From RBC038 sp041390625 (lineage in GTDB: Bacteria; Chloroflexota; Dehalococcoidia; UBA2979): a DNA stretch of 64,000 nucleotides. The position numbers and the translations under genes are program-made. Positions 18,874-29,097 of this stretch are shown here, piece by piece. Position 1 is the stretch's first letter; each line of letters starts with the position of its first letter. Under the pieces are notes generated by a model. It did not search any database. It was given only the letters and a program-made list of their open reading frames with translations, and was not told where the DNA came from. The stretch lies in contig JAWKPM010000001.1 in NCBI GenBank assembly GCA_041390625.1, positions 186,001 to 250,000 of the forward strand, given 5' to 3'.

Positions 18874-19530
18874 TCAGATGGCGGGCAGGGCGTGTTCGCG
18901 GTTCCTCAACGCGGTCAGCACCGGCGCAAACGTCAGCCGATGGACCGTCGAGTAGCCGAGCCGCCTGAGGGCCTCCAAATGCTCTGAGGAAGAGTATCCC
19001 TTATTTCGCGCCAAGCCGTAACCCGGGAACTCGGAATCGAGTTCCACCATCATCCGATCGCGCTCGACCTTCGCCACGATGCTGGCCGCCGCGACCGACT
19101 TGCAGCGCGCATCGGCTTGCACGAGGGCGTGCTGCTCGATGTCGCAATGAACGAACTCGCGGCCATCGATGAGGAGGGCGTCGGGCCGCTCGCGCAGCCC
19201 TCGGACGGCCCGCAGCATCGCGAGGCGGGTCGCCCACGCGATGCCGATCTGATCGATCACCTGCTGCGAGACCACACCGAGGCCGAAGTCACAGTGCGCC
19301 CGAATCGCCTCGGCGAGCTCGCTGCGCTGATCGGCCTCGAGCTGCTTCGAGTCTCGGAGGCGGCTCACCCAGCGCGCCCGGGACTCCGGCAGGACGACGG
19401 CGGCGGCAACCACCGGGCCGGCGAGCGGGCCACGCCCGACCTCGTCGATGCCCGCGACCCGCTCGCGGCCGGCGCGCTGTAGCCGGCGCTCCTCGCGCCA
19501 GCTGGGCTTGATCCCTCGAGGAGTGGGCAT
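18874..19530 (-). CDS. rnhB: Ribonuclease HII
   Basis: A 218-residue RNase HII that nicks RNA:DNA hybrids and single ribonucleotides. The first acidic pair is in VAGIDEVGRGPLAGP, further catalytic acids are in LLIDG and VERDRMM, and a GYSSSEH segment follows. The start at 19530 keeps 27 residues before the core; an ATG further up would add an unconserved arm. It precedes yraN in a two-gene operon. The start region shows the Pro-Arg CCT-CGA codon pair discussed in the findings. Confidence 0.95.
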   Translation of the reverse strand: MPTPRGIKPSWREERRLQRAGRERVAGIDEVGRGPLAGPVVAAAVVLPESRARWVSRLRDSKQLEADQRSELAEAIRAHCDFGLGVVSQQVIDQIGIAWATRLAMLRAVRGLRERPDALLIDGREFVHCDIEQHALVQADARCKSVAAASIVAKVERDRMMVELDSEFPGYGLARNKGYSSSEHLEALRRLGYSTVHRLTFAPVLTALRNREHALPAI

Positions 19531-19654
19531 GCCGGATGGTAGGCCTGCCATTCTGTCCGGAGCAACTCGCGTCCGGGGCAACTCGCACGGCGCATGCGGA
19601 GGGCCGGGTACCATGCGCCCGCCGAACGATGATCGAGCCCCAGAAGGAGCCAAC

Positions 19655-19864
19655 ATGCCGGTCGTACGCATCGAGATGCTGCCCGGGCGATCGCTCGCCC
19701 AGAAGCGCGAACTCGTTCGCCTCATCACCGACGCCGTGTGCAACGTCGCCCACACGCGGCCCGAGGACACGCTCGTCCTCTTCTCCGAGTACTCGGTCGA
19801 GGACTGGGCGACCAACGGCAAGCTCTACCTCGACCTGGACGACGACGAGGAGGTCGAGGACTAG
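19655..19864 (+). CDS. 4-oxalocrotonate tautomerase family protein
   Basis: A 69-residue tautomerase-fold protein. After Met removal it begins with Pro (MPVVRIEMLPGRS), the catalytic N-terminal proline of the family. The helix AQKRELVRLITDAV is typical. The C-terminus is very acidic (DLDDDEEVED). AAGGAG precedes the ATG. No catabolic neighbours suggest a substrate. Confidence 0.87.
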   Translation: MPVVRIEMLPGRSLAQKRELVRLITDAVCNVAHTRPEDTLVLFSEYSVEDWATNGKLYLDLDDDEEVED

Positions 19865-20040
19865 CCACCTCGAGTCATCGAGGGGCCTCGGGCGGTGAGT
19901 GCGCAGCCGCGCTCGAGTCAGGGTTCCACCCGCTGCTCGAATCTGACGAGGCGGGAGATGATGGGGCTGTCGAGGCTTCGGCCGGCTCCGTTGCGCGCGG
20001 TCGCTTATGCATTGTTTGCGGCCGCCTGAGCGGGTACCGG

Positions 20041-20049
20041 TGTTACACT
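20041..20049 (+). promoter_or_regulatory. Possible extended -10 promoter for ftsH
   Basis: TGTTACACT contains TGn followed by TACACT, an extended -10 element, about 113 bases before the ftsH ATG. I see no good -35. The leader then holds a 7-bp hairpin (GCGAGCG/CGCTCGC at 20065-20084). Otherwise 19865-20161 contains nothing I can identify. Confidence 0.4.
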
Positions 20050-20161
20050 CGATCACGTCCCACCGCGAGCGTGCTAGCGCTCGCCGAATCGATGATGGCC
20101 GGACGAGACGGGCGCCCGCATGGGGTGCGCGTGCGGGGGCTATCTGGGAGAGACCCTGCGT

Positions 20162-22153
<1,992 letters not shown>

Positions 22154-22188
22154 TCGTTCGGCCTCGAACGAGGCGTGAAGCGATCTGA

Positions 22189-22210
22189 CGAGGGGCCCGC
22201 GGGCCCCTCG
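22189..22210. terminator. Bidirectional terminator between ftsH and dedA
   Basis: A 10-bp perfect stem CGAGGGGCCC / GGGCCCCTCG with a GC loop, followed by TTCG. Nearly the same stem closes rodA at 39359-39386. Confidence 0.75.
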
Positions 22211-22232
22211 TTCGCGTCCGGGCGCGCCGCCG

Positions 22233-22880
22233 CTAGGAGCCGGTCAGCGCCTCGGTGCCTGCGGCGTCGAGCGAGTCGTCCTCCTGCGCGCGGGCGTGGA
22301 TCTCCTCGAGCCGCCTGGTCACGACGCGTTGCATCAGGAGGAACCACGCCATTGCGGCGACGGCGAGGCCGATGCGCAGCGCCGGGTGCTGCTCGAGCGT
22401 GCCCTCCTCGGTGAGGACGGCGGTCCCGAGGATCGCGCCCGAGCCGACCCAGACAGCGTTCGCGATGAACGCGCCGAGGTAGTCGAGCGGCATCCAGATG
22501 CGGAGCGGCATGCGCACCGCGCCGGCACCAAAGGGTCCCACGGCGCGGCTCACGCTGTGCAGGTGGTAGAAGGGGATGACCCACCTCGTACGGCCGGTGA
22601 CCAGCGCCTTGCCGAGCCTCAGCGAGGGTGCGAAGCGACTCGATTCCACGAATCGGCTGCCCCAGCGCCCGAGGCCGTACGAGATCGTGTCGCCGATCAT
22701 GGTGCCGAGGACGGCGACCGCGAAGACGGCGGCGAGTAGCGCCGGATCGGAGCGTGTGTAGGCGCCCGCGAGGAACATGAGCACGACGCCGGGGAAAACC
22801 ACGCCGAGGCCGAACGTGGCCTCCGTGAGAGCGGCGACGAAGACGATCGGCACGCCAAAGCGACCGTAGAGGTCGTTCAT
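22233..22880 (-). CDS. DedA/VTT family membrane protein
   Basis: A 215-residue polytopic protein with about five hydrophobic segments and the VTT pattern: VFVAALTEATFGLGVVFPG, then GDTISYGLGRWG and a reentrant-type FYHLHSVSRAVGPFGAG. DedA proteins are associated with undecaprenyl phosphate and lipid translocation. The ATG at 22880 lacks a ribosome-binding site. Coding-like sequence continues 24 codons upstream to a CTG at 22952 and restores the N-terminal amphipathic helix (ILDWLVAPYDFLNWV) typical of the family. The true start may therefore be 22952. Confidence 0.85.
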   Translation of the reverse strand: MNDLYGRFGVPIVFVAALTEATFGLGVVFPGVVLMFLAGAYTRSDPALLAAVFAVAVLGTMIGDTISYGLGRWGSRFVESSRFAPSLRLGKALVTGRTRWVIPFYHLHSVSRAVGPFGAGAVRMPLRIWMPLDYLGAFIANAVWVGSGAILGTAVLTEEGTLEQHPALRIGLAVAAMAWFLLMQRVVTRRLEEIHARAQEDDSLDAAGTEALTGS

Positions 22881-23000
22881 GAAGAGGAAGAGCTGGTCGG
22901 CAACCCAGTTCAGGAAGTCGTACGGCGCGACCAGCCAGTCGAGGATGTCCAGGGCCCCGTCCGATCGTGCGTGCGAGCAGTGGATGAGGGTTCAGGCGCG

Positions 23001-23030
23001 TTGACCGCGAGCGGACGGCCTCCCTACACT
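23001..23030 (+). promoter_or_regulatory. Promoter of rplU-rpmA
   Basis: TTGACC (23001-23006) and TACACT (23025-23030) are 18 bases apart. The predicted leader to rplU is only about 27 bases. Confidence 0.7.
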
Positions 23031-23063
23031 CTCGATCCTAGCGCTCTCGAACAAAGAGGGATC

Positions 23064-23381
23064 ATGTACGCGATCATCCGCACCGGCGGACGACAGTTCC
23101 GTGTCCAGCCCGGGGACCGCGTGTCCGTCGAACGCCTCCAGGGCGAGGCCGGCGACGAGGTCACTATCGACGACGTGCTGCTCGTGGAGCAGGACGGCAA
23201 CGTGACCGTCGGCGAGCCGAACGTGGCCGGTGCCTCGGTGCAGGCGCGGATCGAGGCTCAGACGCGCGGGCCGAAGCTGCTCGCCATGAAGTACAAGAAC
23301 AAGACGCGCAGCCGCACGGTGCACGGGCACCGGCAGCACCTCACGCGCCTCGAGATCACCGGGATCTCGGCCGGAAAGTAG
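23064..23381 (+). CDS. rplU: 50S ribosomal protein L21
   Basis: A 105-residue L21, recognisable by MYAIIRTGGRQFRVQPGD, the mid-section ARIEAQTRGPKLLAMKYK and the C-terminal GHRQHLTRLEITGI. The start at 23064 fits L21 length; AAAGAGGG lies just upstream. It is followed by rpmA 40 bases later, the usual L21-L27 pair. Unlike many genomes, no obg follows in this window. Confidence 0.97.
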   Translation: MYAIIRTGGRQFRVQPGDRVSVERLQGEAGDEVTIDDVLLVEQDGNVTVGEPNVAGASVQARIEAQTRGPKLLAMKYKNKTRSRTVHGHRQHLTRLEITGISAGK

Positions 23382-23421
23382 GCGCCTCGAGCGGCGACGC
23401 GGGCTCTGCGAGGACGAAGCG

Positions 23422-23703
23422 ATGGCACACAAGAAGTCGGGCGGCTCGAGCCGCAACGGGCGCGACAGCAACGCGAAGCGCCTCGGTGTGAAGCGATTCG
23501 ACGGGCAGGTCGTGACGGCCGGCTCGATCATCGTGCGCCAACGCGGCACGCGAATTCACCCGGGCGAGAACGTCGGCGTCGGCCGCGACCACACGCTGTG
23601 GGCGCGCATCGACGGCGAGGTGAAGTTCTCGCCGTACGCCAAGGGTCGCAAGAAGCAGGTCTCGATCCTGCCGCTCGGCGACGAGGCTGCGGCCGCCGAC
23701 TAG
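23422..23703 (+). CDS. rpmA: 50S ribosomal protein L27
   Basis: A 93-residue L27 beginning MAHKKSGGSSRNGRDS, with the KRFDGQVV, GSIIVRQRGT and HPG segments of the family. The N-terminus directly precedes the A-site tail and lacks the cleaved Firmicutes extension. It is cotranscribed with rplU. Confidence 0.97.
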   Translation: MAHKKSGGSSRNGRDSNAKRLGVKRFDGQVVTAGSIIVRQRGTRIHPGENVGVGRDHTLWARIDGEVKFSPYAKGRKKQVSILPLGDEAAAAD

Positions 23704-23746
23704 CCGGGGATCCACGATCCCTATACTGGTAGTTGAACTGCGAAGC

Positions 23747-23764
23747 GCCCTCGGGATCGAGGGC
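23747..23764 (+). promoter_or_regulatory. Leader hairpin upstream of rpmE
   Basis: GCCCTCG-GGAT-CGAGGGC, a 7-bp stem with a tetraloop, lies 17 bases before the rpmE ATG. TATACT at 23722-23727 could serve as its -10. A structured leader here could mediate L31 autoregulation, but the sequence is short and also contains the over-represented CCTCG motif. Confidence 0.4.
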
Positions 23765-23781
23765 CCAGCCTCGGAGCGACG

Positions 23782-23988
23782 ATGAAGGCCGAAATCCATC
23801 CGGAGTACCAGGAGGCGGTCATCCGCTGCGCCTGCGGCAACGAGATGCACACGCGCTCCACGAAGACCGACATGCACGTGGACGTCTGCTCAGCCTGCCA
23901 CCCGTTCTTCACGGGTGAGCAGCGCATCGTGGACACCGCGGGACGCGTCGAGCGCTTCCGCCGCCGCTACGCGAACCGTCAGCAGTAG
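23782..23988 (+). CDS. rpmE: 50S ribosomal protein L31 (zinc-binding form)
   Basis: A 68-residue L31 starting MKAEIHPEY. It retains the zinc ligands CAC near residue 16 and CSACHP near 36-40, so this is the Cys-containing (C+) form. GGAG precedes the ATG. It lies 78 bases after rpmA, with its own possible promoter and leader hairpin. Confidence 0.96.
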   Translation: MKAEIHPEYQEAVIRCACGNEMHTRSTKTDMHVDVCSACHPFFTGEQRIVDTAGRVERFRRRYANRQQ

Positions 23989-24015
23989 CACGCGACCCTC
24001 GAGGTTCGGAACGAC

Positions 24016-24041
24016 GCGAAGCGCCCTGCGGGGCGCTTCGC
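24016..24041 (+). terminator. Terminator after rpmE
   Basis: An 11-bp stem GCGAAGCGCCC / GGGCGCTTCGC around a short TGCG loop, 28 bases after the rpmE stop and before the DUF1385 ATG. Confidence 0.7.
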
Positions 24042-24072
24042 TGCAACTGACGCCGGGCGTACGCTCGATGTC

Positions 24073-24987
24073 ATGACGACGACTCGAGACCTGCCTCCAG
24101 CGACCACACGCGAACACCTCGGCGGCCAGGCCCTCGCGCACGGCGTCATGATCCGAGGACGCAACGTGGCCGGCGTGGCCGCGCGCACGTCCGAGGGCGG
24201 GGTGCGAACTCGGCTGCTCATCGCGAGCCCATCGCCGCTGGCGCGGGTACCGGTGCTGCGCGGCCTGACCGCGCTGACCGGCACGCTGAACCTCGGGGCG
24301 GAGGCGGCCGCGTGGGCCTCGAATCCGGCGAGCCGCGAGCACTCGACGCAGGCCGGCGGCACCAGCGCCTCGTCGCTGCTCTTCGCGCTCGCGCTGTGGC
24401 TCGTGCTGCCCGCCGGCGCGGCGGAGCTCGCGGGCCCGTGGTGGGGCCGCGCGATCGTCGAGACAGTGGTGCGAATCGCGCTGCTGGTCGGCTATCTCGC
24501 GATCGCCGCTCGCATGGGAGCAATGCAGCGCACCTTTCAGTATCACGCAGCCGAGCACATGGCGATCCGCGGTTTCGAGCTGGGGCGGCAGCTCACGGTG
24601 CCATCGCTGCGACGCCTCGAGTCGGCGCATCCTCGGTGCGGCACGTCGTTCCTCGTGGCGCTGATCATCGTCTCGGCGGTGCTCTTCCCCCTGCTCGGCG
24701 TGAGGCCGGGGTGGTGGCGCGTGGCCTCGAGGCTGGTGCTGGCACCGCTGGCGATCGGCCTCGCTGCCGAGCTCGTGCGGTTCGAGGCGCGCCTCGATGG
24801 ATCGAGGCCCGGTCGCGCCCTCGTCGCCGCGAACCTCGCGCTGCAGCGCCTCACGACGCGACAGCCCGACGACGAGCAACTGCAGGTGGCAATCGCCGCG
24901 CTGGATACGTGCCTCGAGGCCGAAGGCACGCCTCGGACCTCCGGACAACGCATCGATGCGATTGGGCGCCCAACCCGCCGAGTCTGA
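24073..24987 (+). CDS. DUF1385 family membrane protein (YqhQ-like)
   Basis: A 304-residue protein with the DUF1385 signatures GGQALAHGVMIRG near the N-terminus, FQYHAAEHMAI in the middle and HPRCGTSFLVALI. It has about four hydrophobic segments. The conserved His and Glu suggest a metal site, but no reaction is established. Its place directly after rpmE is common in several phyla and supports the identification. Confidence 0.88.
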   Translation: MTTTRDLPPATTREHLGGQALAHGVMIRGRNVAGVAARTSEGGVRTRLLIASPSPLARVPVLRGLTALTGTLNLGAEAAAWASNPASREHSTQAGGTSASSLLFALALWLVLPAGAAELAGPWWGRAIVETVVRIALLVGYLAIAARMGAMQRTFQYHAAEHMAIRGFELGRQLTVPSLRRLESAHPRCGTSFLVALIIVSAVLFPLLGVRPGWWRVASRLVLAPLAIGLAAELVRFEARLDGSRPGRALVAANLALQRLTTRQPDDEQLQVAIAALDTCLEAEGTPRTSGQRIDAIGRPTRRV

Positions 24988-25038
24988 TACGATTCACGAG
25001 TAACTTGGTCGTGAACGTCTGACGGCGGAGGATTCGGC

Positions 25039-25512
25039 ATGAACCCGGCGGGCCCTTACCGCGTCGATCGCAACACGCTGCGCACGAACCAGGGCGGCAT
25101 CGTGCTGTTCTCGGTCCTCGGCTTCATCCTCGGCGACGAAGTTGGGCGCTGGCTCGTGCTCTTCACCGGTCTCGTGCTCACAGCAGGGACGTTCAGCAAC
25201 TCGCTCGCCCTCTTCAAGCAGTTCCACCGACGCGTGCTGCTGCCCGCGGGCATCCTCGGCGCCGACGTGCACGTCGAGGACCCGATGCCCCACCAGTTCG
25301 CACAGGCGATGGGCGCAGTCATGCTGCTGCTCGCGACGGGCACGTTCTTCGCGGGAGCCATCACGGCCGCGTGGACGCTGACCTGGCTCGTGGCGATCTT
25401 CGCCTTCATCAACGTGGCGCTGTCCTTCTGCATGGGCTGCTTCATCTACTACCAGCTGGACAAGGTCGGCATGCTGCCGGCCTCGATCGCCAGCAGCCGC
25501 GCGGCGCGCTGA
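25039..25512 (+). CDS. DUF4395 membrane protein
   Basis: A 157-residue protein with about four hydrophobic segments and a late CMGCF motif, typical of DUF4395. Conserved Cys in a membrane protein next to a thioredoxin suggests thiol transfer across or at the membrane. It is followed by the thioredoxin-like gene after 6 bases. Confidence 0.85.
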   Translation: MNPAGPYRVDRNTLRTNQGGIVLFSVLGFILGDEVGRWLVLFTGLVLTAGTFSNSLALFKQFHRRVLLPAGILGADVHVEDPMPHQFAQAMGAVMLLLATGTFFAGAITAAWTLTWLVAIFAFINVALSFCMGCFIYYQLDKVGMLPASIASSRAAR

Positions 25513-25518
25513 GCCTCG

Positions 25519-25983
25519 ATGGTCGAACGCGCCCTGGTCGCGGTTGCGCTGCTGGCGCTCGTCTTCGGCGGGCTGGTGCTCGCGCGGCGCTGGCTCGCGT
25601 GGCGGGACCGCCGCCTCGTGGCGCGCATGAACGAGGCGCAGCCGGCCATCGAGGCCGAGGGTGGGCCGCCGCGCCTCGTCTACTTCACGACGACGACCTG
25701 CGTCGTGTGCCGCCTCCAGCAAGAGCCCGCCATCGAGGCGCTGCGGGAGCATCTCCCCGAGCTCGTCCTCGAGCGTTACGACGCCATCGAGGCGCGCGCG
25801 CTGGCCTCGGAGTACGGCGTGCTCTCGGTGCCCACGACCGCCGTCTACGACCGCACCGGAGCGCTCGTCACCATCAACCGCGGCTTCGCGCCGGCGGCGG
25901 TCCTGCTGGGCCAGATCGAGGGTCGCGACGTCGCCACCGAGGGCGGAGTGGCGATGGAAGGCCAGCTCGTCGACGAGCGCTAG
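25519..25983 (+). CDS. Membrane-anchored thioredoxin-like protein
   Basis: A 154-residue protein with one N-terminal hydrophobic segment (VAVALLALVFGGLVLARRWL) and a thioredoxin fold with active-site CVVC after FTTTT. A cis-Pro follows in SVPTTAVYD. CVVC instead of CGPC implies an altered redox potential. It forms a pair with the DUF4395 protein, probably one redox unit. Confidence 0.88.
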   Translation: MVERALVAVALLALVFGGLVLARRWLAWRDRRLVARMNEAQPAIEAEGGPPRLVYFTTTTCVVCRLQQEPAIEALREHLPELVLERYDAIEARALASEYGVLSVPTTAVYDRTGALVTINRGFAPAAVLLGQIEGRDVATEGGVAMEGQLVDER

Positions 25984-26002
25984 CCGTCAAGAGGGCCAGA
26001 CC

Positions 26003-26464
26003 ATGGGAATCGAACTCACCCCCATCGGCTTCGTTCGAGGCGGCCGCGTCGAGGTCGAGGACGACGACTGGGGCGCCGTCGAGGCGGAAATCGAGCTCGA
26101 CCCGGAGCAATTCGAGCCGGACGCCACTGCAAGCCTCGGCGACTTCTCCCACCTGGTCGTCGTCTATCACTTCGATCGTGTGGCGGAGGAAGACGTGCAG
26201 CGGGGTGCGCGCCGCCCTCGAGGCAATCCCGACTGGCCGATGGTGGGCATCCTGGCTCAGCGTGCCAAAGCACGCCCGAACCGCATCGGCGTCTCGACGT
26301 GTGAGATCCTCGCCGTCGATGGCCTGAAGGTGCGCGTCCGCGGACTCGACGCTATTGACGGCACGCCCGTGCTCGACATCAAGCCGTTCATGTCCGGATT
26401 CGAGCCGCGAACGCCCGTGCGCGAGCCGGAATGGGCGCGCGCCCTGATGGCGGGCTACTGGTAG
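26003..26464 (+). CDS. trmO: TrmO-family tRNA methyltransferase (TsaA)
   Basis: A 153-residue TrmO/UPF0066 protein. It starts with LTPIGFVRGG, then DFSHLVVVYHFDR, RPRGNPDWPMVGILAQRAKARPNRIG and LDIKPF. E. coli TrmO N6-methylates t6A37 to m6t6A in tRNA-Thr. The spacing to the thioredoxin gene is 19 bases, so it may be the third gene of that operon. Confidence 0.9.
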   Translation: MGIELTPIGFVRGGRVEVEDDDWGAVEAEIELDPEQFEPDATASLGDFSHLVVVYHFDRVAEEDVQRGARRPRGNPDWPMVGILAQRAKARPNRIGVSTCEILAVDGLKVRVRGLDAIDGTPVLDIKPFMSGFEPRTPVREPEWARALMAGYW

Positions 26465-26473
26465 CCGCTGGTT

Positions 26474-27172
26474 CTACGCGGGCTTCCGCACGAGGTCGAT
26501 GACGTCGGTGAGAACCTCGATGCGGGCGATCGAGGGGTCGTCGACGCGGCCTCGACGGTCGATGACGATGGCGTGCATGCCCGCGGCGCGAGCGGGCTCG
26601 TAGTCGTTGTCGACTCGGTCCCCCACCACCAGCATCGAAGCGGGCTCGACGCCCGCACGCTGCGCCACCGCCTCGAAGAAGCGTGGATCGGGCTTCGACA
26701 CCCCGAGCTCGAAGGCAAGCTCCACCGAGGCGAAGAAGCGGTCGATCCCGACGACGCTGAGGTCCATGTTCCCGTTCGAGGCTGCTCGGAGCTCGAAGCC
26801 GGCGGTCATCAACGCCTCGAGTGTCGTTATGACATCGGGATACGGCGTGAGGGCCTCGTCGCGGGTGGTGGCGTAGGTTCCCGCGATTCGATGCACCGCT
26901 GCGTCGTCGGTTACGTCGAGCCCGGCGAGCACTCGACGCAGCGCCTCGATGCGGATTGCCCACGGGCCGCGAGGCCGCCACTCAGGGTCGCGAGACAGCA
27001 CCATGAACGCGGCCTGCAGATCCGCCGGTCCCACCTCGACGCCGGTGAGCTCTGCGATCGCACCCATGGTCGCCAGCAGCGCCGCGTCGCGCGCGCCGAC
27101 GAAGTCGATGAGCGTGCCATCGACATCAAATACGACGTGCGAGACCTCGAACGGGCCGCGCGGCGCGCTCAT
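26474..27172 (-). CDS. HAD-superfamily hydrolase
   Basis: A 232-residue haloacid dehalogenase-type hydrolase: motif I VFDVDGTLID, motif II AASNGN, motif III Lys in GVSKPDPRFF and motif IV VGDRVDNDY. The start overlaps the hisI stop by four bases (ATGA). In a his operon it could supply the histidinol-phosphate phosphatase step, since a HAD enzyme performs it in some bacteria, but the substrate cannot be read from sequence. Confidence 0.88.
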   Translation of the reverse strand: MSAPRGPFEVSHVVFDVDGTLIDFVGARDAALLATMGAIAELTGVEVGPADLQAAFMVLSRDPEWRPRGPWAIRIEALRRVLAGLDVTDDAAVHRIAGTYATTRDEALTPYPDVITTLEALMTAGFELRAASNGNMDLSVVGIDRFFASVELAFELGVSKPDPRFFEAVAQRAGVEPASMLVVGDRVDNDYEPARAAGMHAIVIDRRGRVDDPSIARIEVLTDVIDLVRKPA

Positions 27173-27546
27173 CGAGGGGCGGGCGCGCCCTCGAGGCGGA
27201 CGGCGCGCGGTGCGCCCTCGTGCTCGTCGATGAAGCAGGATCGCGCGCCGGTGTGGCACACGCCGGTGCCGAGCAGCCGGCCCTGCACGAGCAGCGCGTC
27301 TGCGTCGCAGTCGGCGGCGACCGAGACCACCTCGATGTAGTCGCCGGAGGTCGCACCCTTGTGCCAGACCTCCTGGCGGGAGCGTGACCAGAACACCGCC
27401 TGCCCGATCTCGAGCGTGCGGCGCAAGGTGTCCTGGTTCATGTAGCCGACCATCAGGATCTCGTGGGAGTCGGCGTCCTGGACGATGGCCGTCACCAGGC
27501 CTCGGTCGTCGTATTTCACCTCGGACGGGTCGAGCGTCTCGGCCAT
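27169..27546 (-). CDS. hisI: Phosphoribosyl-AMP cyclohydrolase
   Basis: A 125-residue HisI, the third step of histidine synthesis. The family residues are visible: MVGYMNQDTL, FWSRSRQEVWHKGATSGD, metal-binding DCDADAL and CHTGARSCF. HisE is not fused and is not in the window. It overlaps hisF by one base and the HAD gene by four. Confidence 0.96.
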   Translation of the reverse strand: MAETLDPSEVKYDDRGLVTAIVQDADSHEILMVGYMNQDTLRRTLEIGQAVFWSRSRQEVWHKGATSGDYIEVVSVAADCDADALLVQGRLLGTGVCHTGARSCFIDEHEGAPRAVRLEGAPAPR

Positions 27547-28349
27547 CAGCTGGTCTCCTTCTGTGCCTCGGGCGGCTCCGACGCGGCCTCGACGGGCCGC
27601 ATCGGTACCCCGCGCCCGGCGAGATACTCCTTCAACGAGGCGATCGTGTAGGTCCCGAAGTGAAAGATCGAGGCGGCGAGCACCGCGTCCGCCCCGCCTT
27701 CGGTCAGCGCGTCGAAGAGGTGCTCCGGTTTGCCCGCCCCGCCCGAGGCGATGATTGGGACATCGACCTCGTCGCTGATCGCCCGGAGCAGCGGCAGGTC
27801 ATAGCCGTCCTGGTGCCCGTCGGTGTCCATCGAGGTGACGAGCAGCTCGCCGGCCCCGCGCTCGACGGCCTCGCGCGCCCACTCGACCGCATCGCGGCCT
27901 GTGGGCGTGCGGCCGCCGTGCGTGACGACCTCCCAGCGCCCGTCCTCGACCTTGCGCGCATCAACGGCAACGACGATGCACTGCGAGCCGAAGCCGTAGG
28001 CCCCCTCCTCGATGAGGGCCGGGCGCTCCACGGCGGCGGTGTTCATGCTCACCTTGTCGGCGCCCTGTTCGAGCATGCGCCGCACGTCCTCGGAGGAGCG
28101 CACACCGCCGCCGACGGTCAGCGGGATGAACACCTGGTCCGCGGTGCGGGCAATCATGTCGTAGACGCTGGTGCGGTTGTCCGAGGACGCCGTGATGTCG
28201 AGGAAGACGAGCTCGTCCGCGCCGTCGAGGTCGTACTTCGCCGCCAGCTCGACGGGGTCACCGGCATCGCGCAGCTCGACGAACGAGACGCCCTTCACCA
28301 CGCGACCGTTGTCGACGTCGAAGCAGGGGATGATGCGCTTCGTCAGCAT
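27546..28349 (-). CDS. hisF: Imidazole glycerol phosphate synthase subunit HisF
   Basis: A 267-residue (beta-alpha)8 barrel starting MLTKRIIPCFDVDNGRVVKG. Catalytic Asp in CFDVD and Asp in TSMDTDGHQDGYD are present. It uses ammonia from HisH to make IGP and AICAR. Its gene follows hisA with a 3-base gap. Confidence 0.97.
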   Translation of the reverse strand: MLTKRIIPCFDVDNGRVVKGVSFVELRDAGDPVELAAKYDLDGADELVFLDITASSDNRTSVYDMIARTADQVFIPLTVGGGVRSSEDVRRMLEQGADKVSMNTAAVERPALIEEGAYGFGSQCIVVAVDARKVEDGRWEVVTHGGRTPTGRDAVEWAREAVERGAGELLVTSMDTDGHQDGYDLPLLRAISDEVDVPIIASGGAGKPEHLFDALTEGGADAVLAASIFHFGTYTIASLKEYLAGRGVPMRPVEAASEPPEAQKETS

Positions 28350-28352
28350 GGG

Positions 28353-29090
28353 TTACGCCTCCGCCCCACTCGAGGCCTCACGGGCGGCGACGAGCGCCTC
28401 ACCGAGGTCGATGTCGCCGGTGTAGAGCGCCCGGCCGATGATCGCGCCCTCGATGCCGGTCGTAGCGAGACGCCGCACGTCCTCGATCGAGGTCACGCCG
28501 CCGGCCGCGATGATCGCTACGTCGGTCTCGGCGACGAGCTGCTCGTACATCGCGACGTTCGGACCTTCCATCGCGCCGTCACGGGCGATGTCCGTGTAGA
28601 CGATGCGCTGCACGCCGAGGTCGGCGAGCTGCGCCACCCAGGTCGTCGCCTCGAGGTCGGTCGACTCGGTCCAGCCCTCGAGGGCGACACGGCCCTCGCG
28701 CGCGTCGACCGAGACGATGAGCCGCGCCGCGGCCATCGCGATCGCCTCGCGGAGAAAGTCCGGGTCCTTCACCGCCGCGGTGCCGAGCACGACGCGATCG
28801 AGTCCGGCCTCGAGGGTCGCGGCCAGCGTGGCGAGGTCACGGATGCCGCCGCCGGTCTGCACCGGGCAGTCGACCGTCCTCGCGATCGCGTGCACCACCT
28901 CGGCGTTGGCCTGGCGGCCGTCGCGCGCGCCATCGAGGTCCACAACGTGGATCCTTGAGGCCTCGAGCTGCGACCAGCGGACGGCGACCTCGACAGGATC
29001 GTCGTCGAACACGGTCTCGCGGGCATAGTCGCCCTGGAAGAGGCGCACGCAGCGCCCCCCTCGGATATCGATGGCCGGGATGACGTCCAT
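28353..29090 (-). CDS. hisA: Phosphoribosylformimino-AICAR ribotide isomerase
   Basis: A 245-residue barrel with catalytic Asp in VIPAIDIRGG and Asp in VYTDIARDG, plus two phosphate-binding Gly segments (TGGGIR, AAGGV). It gives the substrate of HisHF. It lies 7 bases after hisH. Confidence 0.97.
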   Translation of the reverse strand: MDVIPAIDIRGGRCVRLFQGDYARETVFDDDPVEVAVRWSQLEASRIHVVDLDGARDGRQANAEVVHAIARTVDCPVQTGGGIRDLATLAATLEAGLDRVVLGTAAVKDPDFLREAIAMAAARLIVSVDAREGRVALEGWTESTDLEATTWVAQLADLGVQRIVYTDIARDGAMEGPNVAMYEQLVAETDVAIIAAGGVTSIEDVRRLATTGIEGAIIGRALYTGDIDLGEALVAAREASSGAEA

Positions 29091-29097
29091 CGACGTG

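Noticed and set aside
27385..28958. 524-residue plus-strand frame antisense to hisI/hisF/hisA
   Set aside because: Antisense shadow; the three his genes have all their catalytic motifs.
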